From: Pseudomonas massiliensis
Lineage (GTDB): Bacteria; Pseudomonadota; Gammaproteobacteria; Pseudomonadales; Pseudomonadaceae
Direction of reading: 5' to 3'
DNA length: 64,000 bases
Assembly: GCF_000826105.1 (NCBI RefSeq)
Contig: NZ_CCYK01000007.1
Location: 2,046,001 to 2,110,000 of the forward strand
The notes below the pieces were generated by a model. The model did not search any database and was not told where the DNA came from. It worked only from the letters and a program-made list of their open reading frames with translations. This document shows, piece after piece, positions 1 to 7,605 of the stretch (its first letter is position 1; the number at the start of each line of letters is the position of its first letter). Both the position numbers and the translations under genes were made by a program.

Positions 1-693
1 GGCCAGCAGCACCTCGGTGCCGCTGCCCATGTGGAAGGTGAAGTGCTCGCAGCCTTTCATGTGCGGTGGCGTCTGGATCATGAACAGGCAGTGGTGGTCA
101 TCCGAGCCGGCCGGGCGCATGAAGGGTCCTACCCCTTCGAAGGTATCGGTGATCCGAAAGCCCAGGCGCTCGGTGTAGAAGGCCGCGCCCTTGGCCGAAT
201 CCGGCACGAAATACACCACATGCGACAGAGTACGCGGGCGCGCTGCCATGTCCGGGCTGATCCCCACCTGGTTGAGCGGCCGTTGCGGTGCGCTGCCCGG
301 GGCATTGGTCAGGTCCGCCGGGGCGTCGAACGGGCGCCTGCGGGTGAGCTGGAAACCGATATGGAAGCCCAGGTCGTCCACGCTGTGCAGGCCGCCCTCG
401 GCGTCACGGGTCACCGCGCGATCCCGGGCCAGTTCATCTTCAATGGCCGCCAGGTCCTCGACGCTTTGCACCGAGTAGAGGGTTTCGCGCAGCGACGGCG
501 CCGGCCCCATGGCGGGCGGCAGGCTGGGGTCGTCGGCGCGCCGCAGAATGATCGCGGTGCCGTCTAGGGCTTCGAACCGCCCGCCATGGGCGTCCAGCTC
601 CACCGGTTCCAGGCCGTAATCCTTCAGGCAGTCGGTACAGGCCTGCAGGTCGTCGACGCCGAACACCAGCGCTTCAAGGCCGATGATATTCAT
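1..693 (-). CDS. VOC-family (glyoxalase/extradiol dioxygenase fold) protein, C-terminus cut by window edge
   Basis: The reverse strand reads open from ATG at 693 to the window edge, giving 231 residues and no stop. The protein has two vicinal-oxygen-chelate halves. The first begins at the N-terminus (NIIGLEALVFGVDDL). The second begins near residue 165 with LSHVVYFVPDSAKGAAFYTE, followed by DDHHCLFMI and GCEHFTFHMGSGTEVL. The histidines and glutamate of the second half fit a metal-binding VOC barrel such as catechol 2,3-dioxygenase or glyoxalase. The gene is divergent from an alpha/beta hydrolase at 922 with a 228-base shared upstream region, so the two may act in one catabolic pathway, ring cleavage followed by C-C hydrolysis. 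That pairing is inference and the substrate is unknown. Confidence 0.75.
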   Translation of the reverse strand, partial: MNIIGLEALVFGVDDLQACTDCLKDYGLEPVELDAHGGRFEALDGTAIILRRADDPSLPPAMGPAPSLRETLYSVQSVEDLAAIEDELARDRAVTRDAEGGLHSVDDLGFHIGFQLTRRRPFDAPADLTNAPGSAPQRPLNQVGISPDMAARPRTLSHVVYFVPDSAKGAAFYTERLGFRITDTFEGVGPFMRPAGSDDHHCLFMIQTPPHMKGCEHFTFHMGSGTEVLLA

Positions 694-792
694 GGGTACC
701 ACTCCGTTCTTGTCATTGGATATCGGCCTGGGCCGAGTGGGACCAGAGCCTGAAGCGTCGAGGAGCGGGTGACCAATCGTGTGTCGGGATAG

Positions 793-817
793 GAGCTATC
801 GGCGAGCGAGATAGCTC
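793..817. promoter_or_regulatory. Perfect inverted repeat, probable operator between divergent genes
   Basis: GAGCTATC at 793-800 is exactly repeated in inverse at 810-817 (GATAGCTC) around a 9-base spacer. It lies between the VOC gene (start 693) and the hydrolase gene (start 922), where a regulator of both could bind. The arm length and spacing fit a dimeric repressor site. No obvious cognate regulator gene is adjacent inside the window. A transcript hairpin is the alternative, but no T-run follows. Confidence 0.4.
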
Positions 818-921
818 ACCTAGTGGATAGCGCGATACCTGCCATCCCCACATTCGATTGGCCGTCGGCCCCGCTGGCTGATTAGGGTGCCGCCAGGTTT
901 GAACCCACAAGGACAACAAGC

Positions 922-2118
922 ATGTTCAAGTACTTCCCCACCAACTATGTCTGGAACCTCTCGGTGGACCTGGCCATCGAGATGGGCGCCCGCATGGGCG
1001 AGATCGAAGAGATGTGCGCACCCTTGCAGGAAGCCGCCAAGCAGCCCGACAAGGCCGGCACCGAAGCCTTCCGCGAGACCTGGGCCAAGATGGCCGACAA
1101 GCTGTGCGGCCTGGCCGAGGAAGACGAAGCCGCCGGGCGGATGTTGTCGGCCGGGGAAAAATACAACCGCGCCGCCACTTATTACCTGACCTGCGAGCGA
1201 CTCCAGGCCCATGGCGCGCCGGGCCGCGCCGAGCTCTACCGGCGCTTCCTGACCACCTTCGCCCGAGGCGTGGACTTGTCACAGGAAAACTGCGAGCGGG
1301 TGGAGATCCCCTACGAGGGCGCCCACCTGTCCGGCCTGCTGGTGCGCGCCGAAGGCGTCAGCGGGCCAGCGCCCTTGCTGGTCCAGGTCAACGGACTGGA
1401 TTCGACCAAGGAGATGAAATACCGGGTGGGCCTGCCGGCCTGGCTGGCCAAGCGCGGGGTGTCTTCATTGATCATCGACCAGCCCGGCACTGGCGAGGCC
1501 CTGAGGCTGCACAACCTGACCGCGCGCTTCGACAGCGAGCATTGGGCCAGCCGCGTGGTGGACTGGCTGGAAACTCGCCCGGACGTGGACCCCAAGCGTA
1601 TCGGGATGGAAGGCGTTTCCCTGGGTGGCTACTACTGCCCGCGAGCCGTGGCCTTCGAACCGCGCTTCGCCTGTGGCGTGGTGTGGGGTGCCAACCATGA
1701 CTGGCGGGACGTGCAGAAGCGTCGCCTGGAAAAGGAAGGTGACTTCCCCGTGCCTCATTACTGGGCTCATGTGCGCTGGGTATGGGGCGCCAAGGACATG
1801 GACGAATTCATGACCATCGCCGAGCAGGTACACCTGGACGGCATCCTGGACCGTATCCAGGTGCCCTTCCTGGTCACCCACGGGTCCAAGGATTCGCAGA
1901 TCCCGCTCAAGTGGGCCCATCGCACCTACGAACAACTGGTCAACAGCCCGCGGCGGGAGCTGAAGATCTTCACCGAGCGCGAGGGTGGAGTGCAGCATTC
2001 CAGCTTCGACAACAGCATCAATGCCGGGCATTACATCGCTGATTGGGTGGCCGAGGTGCTGGGGCACGCTGCGTTAGCGTTACTCGAGGTTTCGCCTTTG
2101 CGGCGTCCCTGCCATTGA
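922..2118 (+). CDS. Alpha/beta hydrolase, 2,6-dihydroxypseudooxynicotine hydrolase-like (FrsA/DUF1100 type)
   Basis: This 398-residue protein has a helical N-terminal part (about 1-125) before the alpha/beta-hydrolase core, the layout of 2,6-dihydroxypseudooxynicotine hydrolase and other FrsA-like enzymes. The nucleophile elbow is GVSLGG with Ser233. The acid is probably Asp324 in HGSKDSQIP and the base His359 in GVQHSS. LVQVNGLD near 153-160 would form the oxyanion loop. Family members hydrolyse C-C bonds in ring-derived ketones or cleave esters. ATG at 922 follows a purine-rich AAGGACAACAAG stretch. The divergent VOC gene suggests a paired ring-cleavage and C-C hydrolysis step, but the substrate cannot be read from sequence. 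The last 20 residues (Ala/Leu then Arg/Pro rich) look like a non-conserved extension. Confidence 0.8.
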   Translation: MFKYFPTNYVWNLSVDLAIEMGARMGEIEEMCAPLQEAAKQPDKAGTEAFRETWAKMADKLCGLAEEDEAAGRMLSAGEKYNRAATYYLTCERLQAHGAPGRAELYRRFLTTFARGVDLSQENCERVEIPYEGAHLSGLLVRAEGVSGPAPLLVQVNGLDSTKEMKYRVGLPAWLAKRGVSSLIIDQPGTGEALRLHNLTARFDSEHWASRVVDWLETRPDVDPKRIGMEGVSLGGYYCPRAVAFEPRFACGVVWGANHDWRDVQKRRLEKEGDFPVPHYWAHVRWVWGAKDMDEFMTIAEQVHLDGILDRIQVPFLVTHGSKDSQIPLKWAHRTYEQLVNSPRRELKIFTEREGGVQHSSFDNSINAGHYIADWVAEVLGHAALALLEVSPLRRPCH

Positions 2119-2284
2119 GCAAGGCTCGCCAGCTCCGCTAGCGCCCACCGGTGGGCCAGCGGCAGCTGACGAACCGGCCTTCCGAGACCGCACATCGACC
2201 CACTACATCCCCTTCGGCCCTTACAGCCTTCGAACAGCTCTGCTAAGGTGCCCGGCCCATACCCACACCCCTGCGGAGGCCTTT

Positions 2285-2716
2285 TTGTCCACCCTCGAGA
2301 AACTCACCGCCGACCTCTTCGAAGTGGACAAGCGCCTGTCCCTCAAGCCTGTGGTCGATTTCAACGCCTACCTGCGCGAAGCCTTCGGTGAGGGTGCTTG
2401 CTCTTGTGTCCGGTGCGGCCAGGCCGGTGGAGACGAAACAGGCTACAGCCACCGGCACACCTTCGTCTTCCCGGATGGCCAAGGCCACCGGCGCTTCGCC
2501 AATACCACCGCCAGCGACGTGCTGCTGGCGTTGAAGAAAGCCTGGCTGTCCTACACTAAGCAAGAGCTGCCCCTTAGCGGCACCCTGGACCTGGCGGCGG
2601 TGCAAGGCTTTGTCGAATCCGAGTTGCACCCGCGCCTGCTCCCCTTGTTGACCGCCAGCGGCCTGGTACGCGAGCACGAGGGTGCCTGGTTGCTACAAAA
2701 GCCGGTCGAGGCCTGA
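2285..2716 (+). CDS. Hypothetical protein with CxCxxCG-like motif
   Basis: This is a 143-residue soluble protein that I do not recognise. It starts at TTG, directly behind a good GCGGAGGCC ribosome-binding site at 2273-2281, so the rare start codon seems genuine. A cysteine cluster, ACSCVRCGQAGG, sits near residues 38-50 and is followed by a His-containing GYSHRHTFVFPDG stretch, so metal binding is possible. The C-terminal half is helical, with no signal peptide or membrane segment. It ends 14 bases before the convergent end of the fisR-like gene, so the two share a terminator region. Function unknown. Confidence 0.6.
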   Translation: MSTLEKLTADLFEVDKRLSLKPVVDFNAYLREAFGEGACSCVRCGQAGGDETGYSHRHTFVFPDGQGHRRFANTTASDVLLALKKAWLSYTKQELPLSGTLDLAAVQGFVESELHPRLLPLLTASGLVREHEGAWLLQKPVEA

Positions 2717-2730
2717 AGCCCTGCCAGCCG

Positions 2731-4005
2731 TCAGGACAGCTCCAGCCCCAAGGCCTTGAGCCGCCGATACAGGGTGCGCTCGCTCATGCCAAGGTGCGCG
2801 GCCAGGGCCTTGCGCGAACCGCTGAAACTCGCGACGGCCTTGGCCAGAACATCGCGTTCGCGGTGTGGCGAAGCGATTGTACCGGTGTTCTCTGGCAGGT
2901 CGCGGCGACGGATCACCCCATCGCTGGCCAGCAGTCGGGCCCGTTCGAGCAGGTTGCGCAGCTCGCGAATGTTGCCCGGGTAGGCATGGTCACGCAGCCA
3001 GGCCATGGCTTCGGGGTCCACCTGCCAGGCGGCGCCGTCGCCACTGCGGCGCAACAGGCTCTCGATCAGCAGCGGCAAGTCCTCGACACGCTCGCGCAAG
3101 GCGGGCAAGCGAAGGGTGAAGGCGTTGATGCGGTAGTAAAGGTCCTGGCGGAAGCTGCCAGCTGCGACCATCTGCTCCAGCGGCTTGTGAGTGGCGGCCA
3201 CCAGGCGGAAATCCGCATGCAGGGTGCGCAGGCTGCCCACCGGGCGAAAGCTGCCTGATTCGATCAGGCGCAACAGCTTGGCCTGGGTGGCCAACGGCAC
3301 TTCGCCGATTTCGTCCAGGAACAATGTACCGCCATGAGCCGCTTCGGCCAGCCCGGTCTTGCGCGTGGCGGCGCCAGTGAAAGCCCCTTTCTCATGGCCG
3401 AACAGTTCGCTTTCGAAGAGGGTTTCGCTCAATCCGGTACAGTCCACTACTACCAGCGGCCCGTTGGCCCTGGGGCTGGAGGCATGCAGGGCGCGGGCGA
3501 ACAGCTCCTTGCCGGTACCGGATTCTCCCAGCAACAGCACGGGGATCTGTGAGGGCGCGGCGCGCTCCAGGTCCGCCAGGGCCCGCTGGAACGCAGGCGC
3601 CCTGCCCACCAGGCCATGCTCGCTTGGTTGCGCGGCGGCCACCGCCAAGGAACGCAGCCGCTCCACATAGCCGATCACCACGCCTTGCGGCGACAGCAGC
3701 GGGCGCAGCTCCACATCCACATGCTCCGGGCCGCGTGGCGTGTGATGAACATGCAGCACCCGTTCCGGCAGGCCGCTTTCCCGAGCCTTGCGCATGGGGC
3801 AATGCTCGCCGGCCCGGTCACAGGGCACGCTGTAGCCATGGGAAACCTGGTGGCAGCGCTGGCCCAGGGGCGCGCTGCCGTGTACGCCGAACTGGCGCCG
3901 ATAAGCCGGATTGGCGGCGACGATGCGATAGTCCAGGTCCAGCACAATGGCGGGCAGAGGGTCGTGCTCCAGGTAGGCACTCAGTGCCAAAGGGTCGAAG
4001 GTCAT
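2731..4005 (-). CDS. fisR: FisR-type sigma-54-dependent transcriptional activator (sulfane-sulfur sensor)
   Basis: The domain order is an N-terminal PAS-like sensor, a central AAA+ domain with GESGTGKE (Walker A) and GAFTGA (sigma-54 contact), and a C-terminal Fis-type HTH. The sensor has three cysteines in RCHQVSHGYSVPC and EHCPM, spaced 11 and 7 residues apart. This matches the spacing I recall for Cys53/Cys64/Cys71 of Cupriavidus FisR, which senses polysulfide and activates pdo-sqr. The gene is divergent from exactly such an operon. The frame is open further upstream, with GTG at 4053 and ATG at 4035, but those starts run up to or into the TGCCA repeat array at 4036-4088. I prefer ATG 4005, giving about 424 residues and cysteines at 51, 62 and 69. 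Confidence 0.85.
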   Translation of the reverse strand: MTFDPLALSAYLEHDPLPAIVLDLDYRIVAANPAYRRQFGVHGSAPLGQRCHQVSHGYSVPCDRAGEHCPMRKARESGLPERVLHVHHTPRGPEHVDVELRPLLSPQGVVIGYVERLRSLAVAAAQPSEHGLVGRAPAFQRALADLERAAPSQIPVLLLGESGTGKELFARALHASSPRANGPLVVVDCTGLSETLFESELFGHEKGAFTGAATRKTGLAEAAHGGTLFLDEIGEVPLATQAKLLRLIESGSFRPVGSLRTLHADFRLVAATHKPLEQMVAAGSFRQDLYYRINAFTLRLPALRERVEDLPLLIESLLRRSGDGAAWQVDPEAMAWLRDHAYPGNIRELRNLLERARLLASDGVIRRRDLPENTGTIASPHRERDVLAKAVASFSGSRKALAAHLGMSERTLYRRLKALGLELS

Positions 4006-4035
4006 TGCGGCGGAGTCCGATGAGCGAGCACCCAT

Positions 4036-4088
4036 ACTGCCAATAACTGCCACTCACTGCCAGGGTTCTGCCACGCCGTTGGCAGTTA
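4036..4088. promoter_or_regulatory. TGCCA repeat array, probable upstream activating sequence for the FisR-like activator
   Basis: CTGCCA occurs four times on the plus strand, with heptamers starting at 4036, 4046, 4056 and 4067, about one helical turn apart. An inverted copy, TTGGCAGTTA, lies at 4079-4088. The spacing and the position 60-110 bases upstream of the sigma-54 promoter at 4146 are what an activator UAS should look like. Overlap with the longest possible fisR reading frame suggests autoregulation or a shorter protein. FisR as the ligand is inferred from context. Confidence 0.5.
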
Positions 4089-4145
4089 CCCTCGACGTCC
4101 CGCCTCTTTTCCCTGGCGCTGCGGGCCATCGCCGCGCGCCGACGG

Positions 4146-4161
4146 TGGCACGCTTCTTGAC
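4146..4161 (+). promoter_or_regulatory. Sigma-54 (-24/-12) promoter of the pdo-sqr operon
   Basis: TGGCACG followed by CTTC and TTGAC matches the RpoN consensus TGGCACG-N4-TTGCA except that the -12 GC reads GA. The conserved -24 GG is at 4147-4148. The element lies 39 bases before the ATG of the persulfide dioxygenase and downstream of the TGCCA array, which agrees with control by the divergent sigma-54 activator. Confidence 0.65.
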
Positions 4162-4199
4162 ACTCTGCCGTATTACCGGCCGCTGCCGAAGAGACCTTT

Positions 4200-5102
4200 A
4201 TGGACGTTCTTGAAACGGATACCTACCGGCTGGAAGCATTCTTCGACCCGGCCACTTCCACCCTCAGCTACCTCCTGCTGTGCCGGGCCACCAAGGCCTG
4301 CGCCCTGGTAGACCCGGTGCTGGACTACCATCCGGCGACCGGCCATACCGACACCACCAGCGCTGATCGCCTGGTCGCGCGGGTTCAGGAACTGGGCGGC
4401 CAACTGGCCTGGATTCTGGAAACCCATGTCCATGCCGATCATTTGACCGCTGCCAGTTACCTCCAGCAGGCGCTTGGCGGACGCATCGGCATTGGCGACC
4501 GGATAGGGCAGGTACAAGCGACCTTCGAACGCTGGTTTCCCTCCAAGGATGGTCAAGGCCTGGAGGGCCGCCCCTTCGATCGACTGTTCGCTGATGAGGA
4601 TCGCTTTCAGCTTGGCCGGCTCAACCTAAGAGTACTGCACACGCCGGGGCATACCCCGGCCTGTGTCAGCTACGTGCTGGACGACTCGGATGCACCCCTG
4701 GCGTTCGTAGGAGACACCTTGTTCAGCCCGGACTATGGCACCGCGCGCTGCGATTTTCCCGGTGCGAGCGCGGCCTGCCTCTACCACTCGATCCAGCGCC
4801 TGCTGAGCCTGCCCGGGCACACCCAGTTGTTGCTTTGCCACGACTACCGGCCCAACGGGCGGGCCCTGGTGTGGCGCAGCAGCGTCGCCGAGCAGCGTGC
4901 CCATAATCTGCACCTGCAAGCCTGCCCCAACGAAGCCAGCTTCGTGACCCTGCGCCAGCAACGCGATGCCACGCTCGGCATGCCGGCGCTGATGCTCCCG
5001 GCCGTACAGGTCAACGTGCGCGCCGGCCGCTTGCCCGCGCCGCAAGCCAATGGCGTGCGCTATCTGAGCATTCCCCTGAATATCCTCAAGGACGCCCCAT
5101 GA
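4200..5102 (+). CDS. pdo: Persulfide (sulfur) dioxygenase, metallo-beta-lactamase fold
   Basis: This 300-residue MBL-fold protein is of the ETHE1/Blh persulfide dioxygenase group, which oxidises glutathione persulfide to sulfite and GSH. Metal-ligand motifs are THVHADH (His76, His78, Asp80, His81), HTPGHTPACVSY (His151), FVGDTLF (Asp172) and a late LLLCHDY. The asparagine/aspartate-rich N-terminus and DYHPATGHTDT near 42-52 are typical of this group and separate it from glyoxalase II. It is the first gene after a sigma-54 promoter, and its TGA overlaps the ATG of the sulfide:quinone oxidoreductase (ATGA), giving translational coupling. Together the two turn sulfide into sulfite and thiosulfate. 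Confidence 0.85.
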   Translation: MDVLETDTYRLEAFFDPATSTLSYLLLCRATKACALVDPVLDYHPATGHTDTTSADRLVARVQELGGQLAWILETHVHADHLTAASYLQQALGGRIGIGDRIGQVQATFERWFPSKDGQGLEGRPFDRLFADEDRFQLGRLNLRVLHTPGHTPACVSYVLDDSDAPLAFVGDTLFSPDYGTARCDFPGASAACLYHSIQRLLSLPGHTQLLLCHDYRPNGRALVWRSSVAEQRAHNLHLQACPNEASFVTLRQQRDATLGMPALMLPAVQVNVRAGRLPAPQANGVRYLSIPLNILKDAP

Positions 5103-6346
5103 GCGAACCCAACCTCAGCCACGATGTGGTCATCGTCGGCGCTGGCGCCGCTGGTCTGGCGACCGCGGCCAGCCTGCTCAAGCGCATCCCCGACCTGGAC
5201 CTGTTGCTGGTAGACCCGGCCAAGGAGCACTTCTATCAGCCCGGCTGGACCCTGGTAGGCGCGGGCGTATTCAGTCAGGCCACTACCCGGCGCGAAACCG
5301 CGGCCCTGATCCCCCGGGGCGCCAAATGGCTGCCCGCTGCGGTCACCGGCTTCGAGCCTGAGCACAACCGGCTTCAGATAGCCGGCCATGGCCGAGTGAG
5401 TTACCGGCAATTGGTCGTTTGCCCCGGCCTGAAGCTGGACTGGGCCGCCATCCACGGCCTGCCCTCCACCCTGGGCCAAAACGGTGTCACCTCCAACTAC
5501 CGCTACGACCTGGCGCCCTATACCTGGGAGCTGACCCGGGCCCTCAAACAGGGTCTCGCGTTGTTCACCCAGCCTGGCATGCCGATCAAGTGCGCGGGGG
5601 CGCCCCAGAAAGCCCTTTATCTGGCCTGCGACCACTGGCGGCGTGAAAATCGCCTCGGCGCGGTGAAAGCGGAATTTCTCACTGCCAACCCGGGTTTGTT
5701 CGGCGTCCCTGCCTACGTTCCCGCGCTGCGCCGTTACATCGACCGCTACGAGGTAGACTTGTGTCTGCGCCATCGCTTGGTGGCGGTGGACGGCCCGAGC
5801 CGGCAGGCTCTTTTCGAGGTCACCGACGAAGAGGGCCAAACCCGTCAGCAAGAGCGCCGCTTCGACATGCTCCACGTGGTACCGCCCCAATGCGCCCCAG
5901 ACGTTCTGAGACAAAGCCTGCTGGCCGACGCGGCGGGCTGGCTCGACGTCGACCCCCAGAGCCTGCGTCACCGCCGTTACGGCAATGTCCATGGTCTGGG
6001 CGATGCCATCGGTACCAGCAACGCCAAGACGGTCGCAGCAGCCCGCAAGCAGGCGCCTGTAGTGGCGCACAACGTGGCGGCAGCGTTGGGCGAGGCTCAG
6101 GGGCTGGCCAGCTACGACGGCTACGGCGCCTGCCCGCTCACCGTTGAGCGTGGGCGTATCGTGCTGGCCGAGTTCGGCTACGGTGGCACCCTGGCGCCCT
6201 CGTTCCCTCAATGGTTGATAAAAGGCACGGAGCCTAGCCGGCTGGCCTGGTGGCTCAAGGCCAAAGCGCTACCCTGGTTGTACTGGCATGGCATGCTCAA
6301 GGGCCATGAATGGCTGGCTCGGCCCACCACGGCGGATTCAGCGTGA
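5099..6346 (+). CDS. sqr: Sulfide:quinone oxidoreductase (FAD flavoprotein)
   Basis: This 415-residue FAD protein starts with a Rossmann motif, VVIVGAGAAGLATAAS (about 10-25), followed by FYQPGWTLVGAG, the sulfide:quinone oxidoreductase signature. Candidate redox cysteines are Cys108 (VVCPGL), Cys165 (PIKCAGAPQK) and Cys177, plus one in VVPPQCAPD. KCAGAPQKALYL is characteristic of the type II SQR group. The enzyme oxidises H2S to sulfane sulfur (GSSH or polysulfide) and passes electrons to quinone at the inner membrane. It lies between persulfide dioxygenase (4-base overlap) and a TSUP exporter (overlapping GTG), so the operon covers oxidation and export. The last 40 residues are amphipathic and may be the membrane anchor. 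Confidence 0.88.
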   Translation: MSEPNLSHDVVIVGAGAAGLATAASLLKRIPDLDLLLVDPAKEHFYQPGWTLVGAGVFSQATTRRETAALIPRGAKWLPAAVTGFEPEHNRLQIAGHGRVSYRQLVVCPGLKLDWAAIHGLPSTLGQNGVTSNYRYDLAPYTWELTRALKQGLALFTQPGMPIKCAGAPQKALYLACDHWRRENRLGAVKAEFLTANPGLFGVPAYVPALRRYIDRYEVDLCLRHRLVAVDGPSRQALFEVTDEEGQTRQQERRFDMLHVVPPQCAPDVLRQSLLADAAGWLDVDPQSLRHRRYGNVHGLGDAIGTSNAKTVAAARKQAPVVAHNVAAALGEAQGLASYDGYGACPLTVERGRIVLAEFGYGGTLAPSFPQWLIKGTEPSRLAWWLKAKALPWLYWHGMLKGHEWLARPTTADSA

Positions 6347-7143
6347 GTCCTGTACCCTTGGCGGGGGCCCTCGGCGGCCTGGCGGGGCTTGTCCTGGGCC
6401 TGACCGGCGCCGGGGGCGGCGTGCTTGCCCTGCCCTTGCTGGTATTCGGATTGGGCCTGGGCATCGCGCCAGCAGCCCCTATCGCATTGCTGGCCGTGGG
6501 CCTGGCTGCTGGCCTGGGCGCCCTCATAGGTCTGCGGCAGGGCATGGTCCGCTACCGTGCGGCAGGGCTGATCGCCGCCTGTGGGGTGGCCATTGCACCT
6601 GCCGGCTTGTGGCTGGGCCACCGCCTGCCCGCCTTGCCCTTGGCGCTCTGCTTCTGCGTGGTTCAGGCCTGGGTGAGCCTGCGGCTGTGGCGCGGCGCCG
6701 GCAACGAAGCGCGCATGCGGGCGCCCTGCCCTTGCCATCTGGACCCGAATTCCGGCCGCTTGCACTGGACTCTTCCTTGCGCCCGCGCGCTGGCGCTCAC
6801 CGGAGGGCTAGCGGGGCTATTGTCCGGCCTGCTCGGAGTCGGCGGTGGCTTTGTCATCGTTCCAGCCCTGCGCCGCTTCACTGACCTTGAGATGGACAGC
6901 GTCGTAGCCACCTCCCTGGCGGTGATCGCCCTGGTCGCCCTGGTTACCGGCGCGGGTAGCATCGCCAGCGGTCACGTGCCGGTGGATATTGCCCTGCCCT
7001 TCGCTTCGGGGGCGGTAGCCGGGCTTGTGCTCGGACGCTGGTTGGCGCCGCGTCTGGGCGGGCCCCTGCTGCAGAAACTGTTTGCCGTGATCGGGATGCT
7101 GGCAGCCCTGGCATTGCTGGCACGATGCCACTTTTTCGCCTGA
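6343..7143 (+). CDS. TSUP (TauE/SafE) family membrane protein, probable sulfite/thiosulfate exporter
   Basis: About eight membrane segments make up two TauE/SafE half-repeats. Each half carries a glycine-rich motif, GLTGAGGGVLALPLL near residue 20 and GLLGVGGGFVIVPAL near residue 165. I chose GTG at 6343 because it overlaps the sqr stop (GTGA), the same coupling as upstream. ATG 6310 would lie deep in sqr. TSUP proteins export sulfite or sulfoacetate or move sulfur anions. Here sulfite made by the dioxygenase is the likely cargo (inference from operon). A cysteine pair CPCH sits in the central loop between the halves. Confidence 0.82.
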   Translation: MSPVPLAGALGGLAGLVLGLTGAGGGVLALPLLVFGLGLGIAPAAPIALLAVGLAAGLGALIGLRQGMVRYRAAGLIAACGVAIAPAGLWLGHRLPALPLALCFCVVQAWVSLRLWRGAGNEARMRAPCPCHLDPNSGRLHWTLPCARALALTGGLAGLLSGLLGVGGGFVIVPALRRFTDLEMDSVVATSLAVIALVALVTGAGSIASGHVPVDIALPFASGAVAGLVLGRWLAPRLGGPLLQKLFAVIGMLAALALLARCHFFA

Positions 7144-7250
7144 TTTTTGCCGTACATCGGAGCAAACTGTACCGTTAGTAAATTCGATGGAATTTTGCGC
7201 GCCCTTGAAGGCTCCGTTAAGTCGGTAATGATCAAGGGGACTGATTGCAC

Positions 7251-7523
7251 ATGCCTACGCCAACGCTATTCGTCATCGACTATCGCCTTCATGGCGCGCC
7301 CAAGAGTTTCGTGATTCGCCTCGACCGTATGGACAACGCCGAAGCGTGGCATTGGGCGAGTTGCGATGCTGGCGTGGGGCATATCCCGCGTCATCGTCAC
7401 GACAAGATCAAGCGCACTTCCAAGCCCATGGCGGAGAAGTTCGGTATCACCGAGGTCCGCTGGCGTGCCGCCGGCATGCAACCACCGGAGCAGGCGCCTG
7501 TGGTCGATCGCGCCACCGGCTGA
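7251..7523 (+). CDS. Small DUF6555-like protein of Pseudomonas
   Basis: This is a 90-residue basic cytoplasmic protein. The string FVIRLDRMDNAEAWHWASCD and the following RTSKPMAEKFGITEVRW fit, from memory, the DUF6555 family of pseudomonads; no function is known. AAGGGGA at about 7234-7240 favours ATG 7251, though TTG 7245 is in frame. A rho-independent terminator follows at 7552. It is probably a single-gene unit. Confidence 0.65.
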   Translation: MPTPTLFVIDYRLHGAPKSFVIRLDRMDNAEAWHWASCDAGVGHIPRHRHDKIKRTSKPMAEKFGITEVRWRAAGMQPPEQAPVVDRATG

Positions 7524-7551
7524 GCCTTGGCGCTACAGCTGTGCTTGAATG

Positions 7552-7583
7552 AAAAGCCTCGGTTTCTCTGGCCGGGGCTTTTT
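7552..7583 (+). terminator. Rho-independent terminator after the DUF6555-like gene
   Basis: AAAAGCC-t-CGG pairs with CCG-g-GGCTTTT across a short T-rich loop and runs into TTTTT at 7579-7583. It ends the small gene upstream and lies just before the alcohol dehydrogenase ATG at 7606. Confidence 0.7.
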
Positions 7584-7605
7584 CATAACAACAAGGACCG
7601 CTGCC

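Noticed and set aside
4006..4053. N-terminal extension of the FisR-like protein to GTG 4053
   Set aside because: It would place coding sequence inside the TGCCA array, adds residues not typical of PAS starts, and lacks a ribosome-binding site.
5060..6211. 383-codon minus-strand frame opposite sqr
   Set aside because: It is a shadow of sqr. No domain is recognisable and there is no ribosome-binding site.
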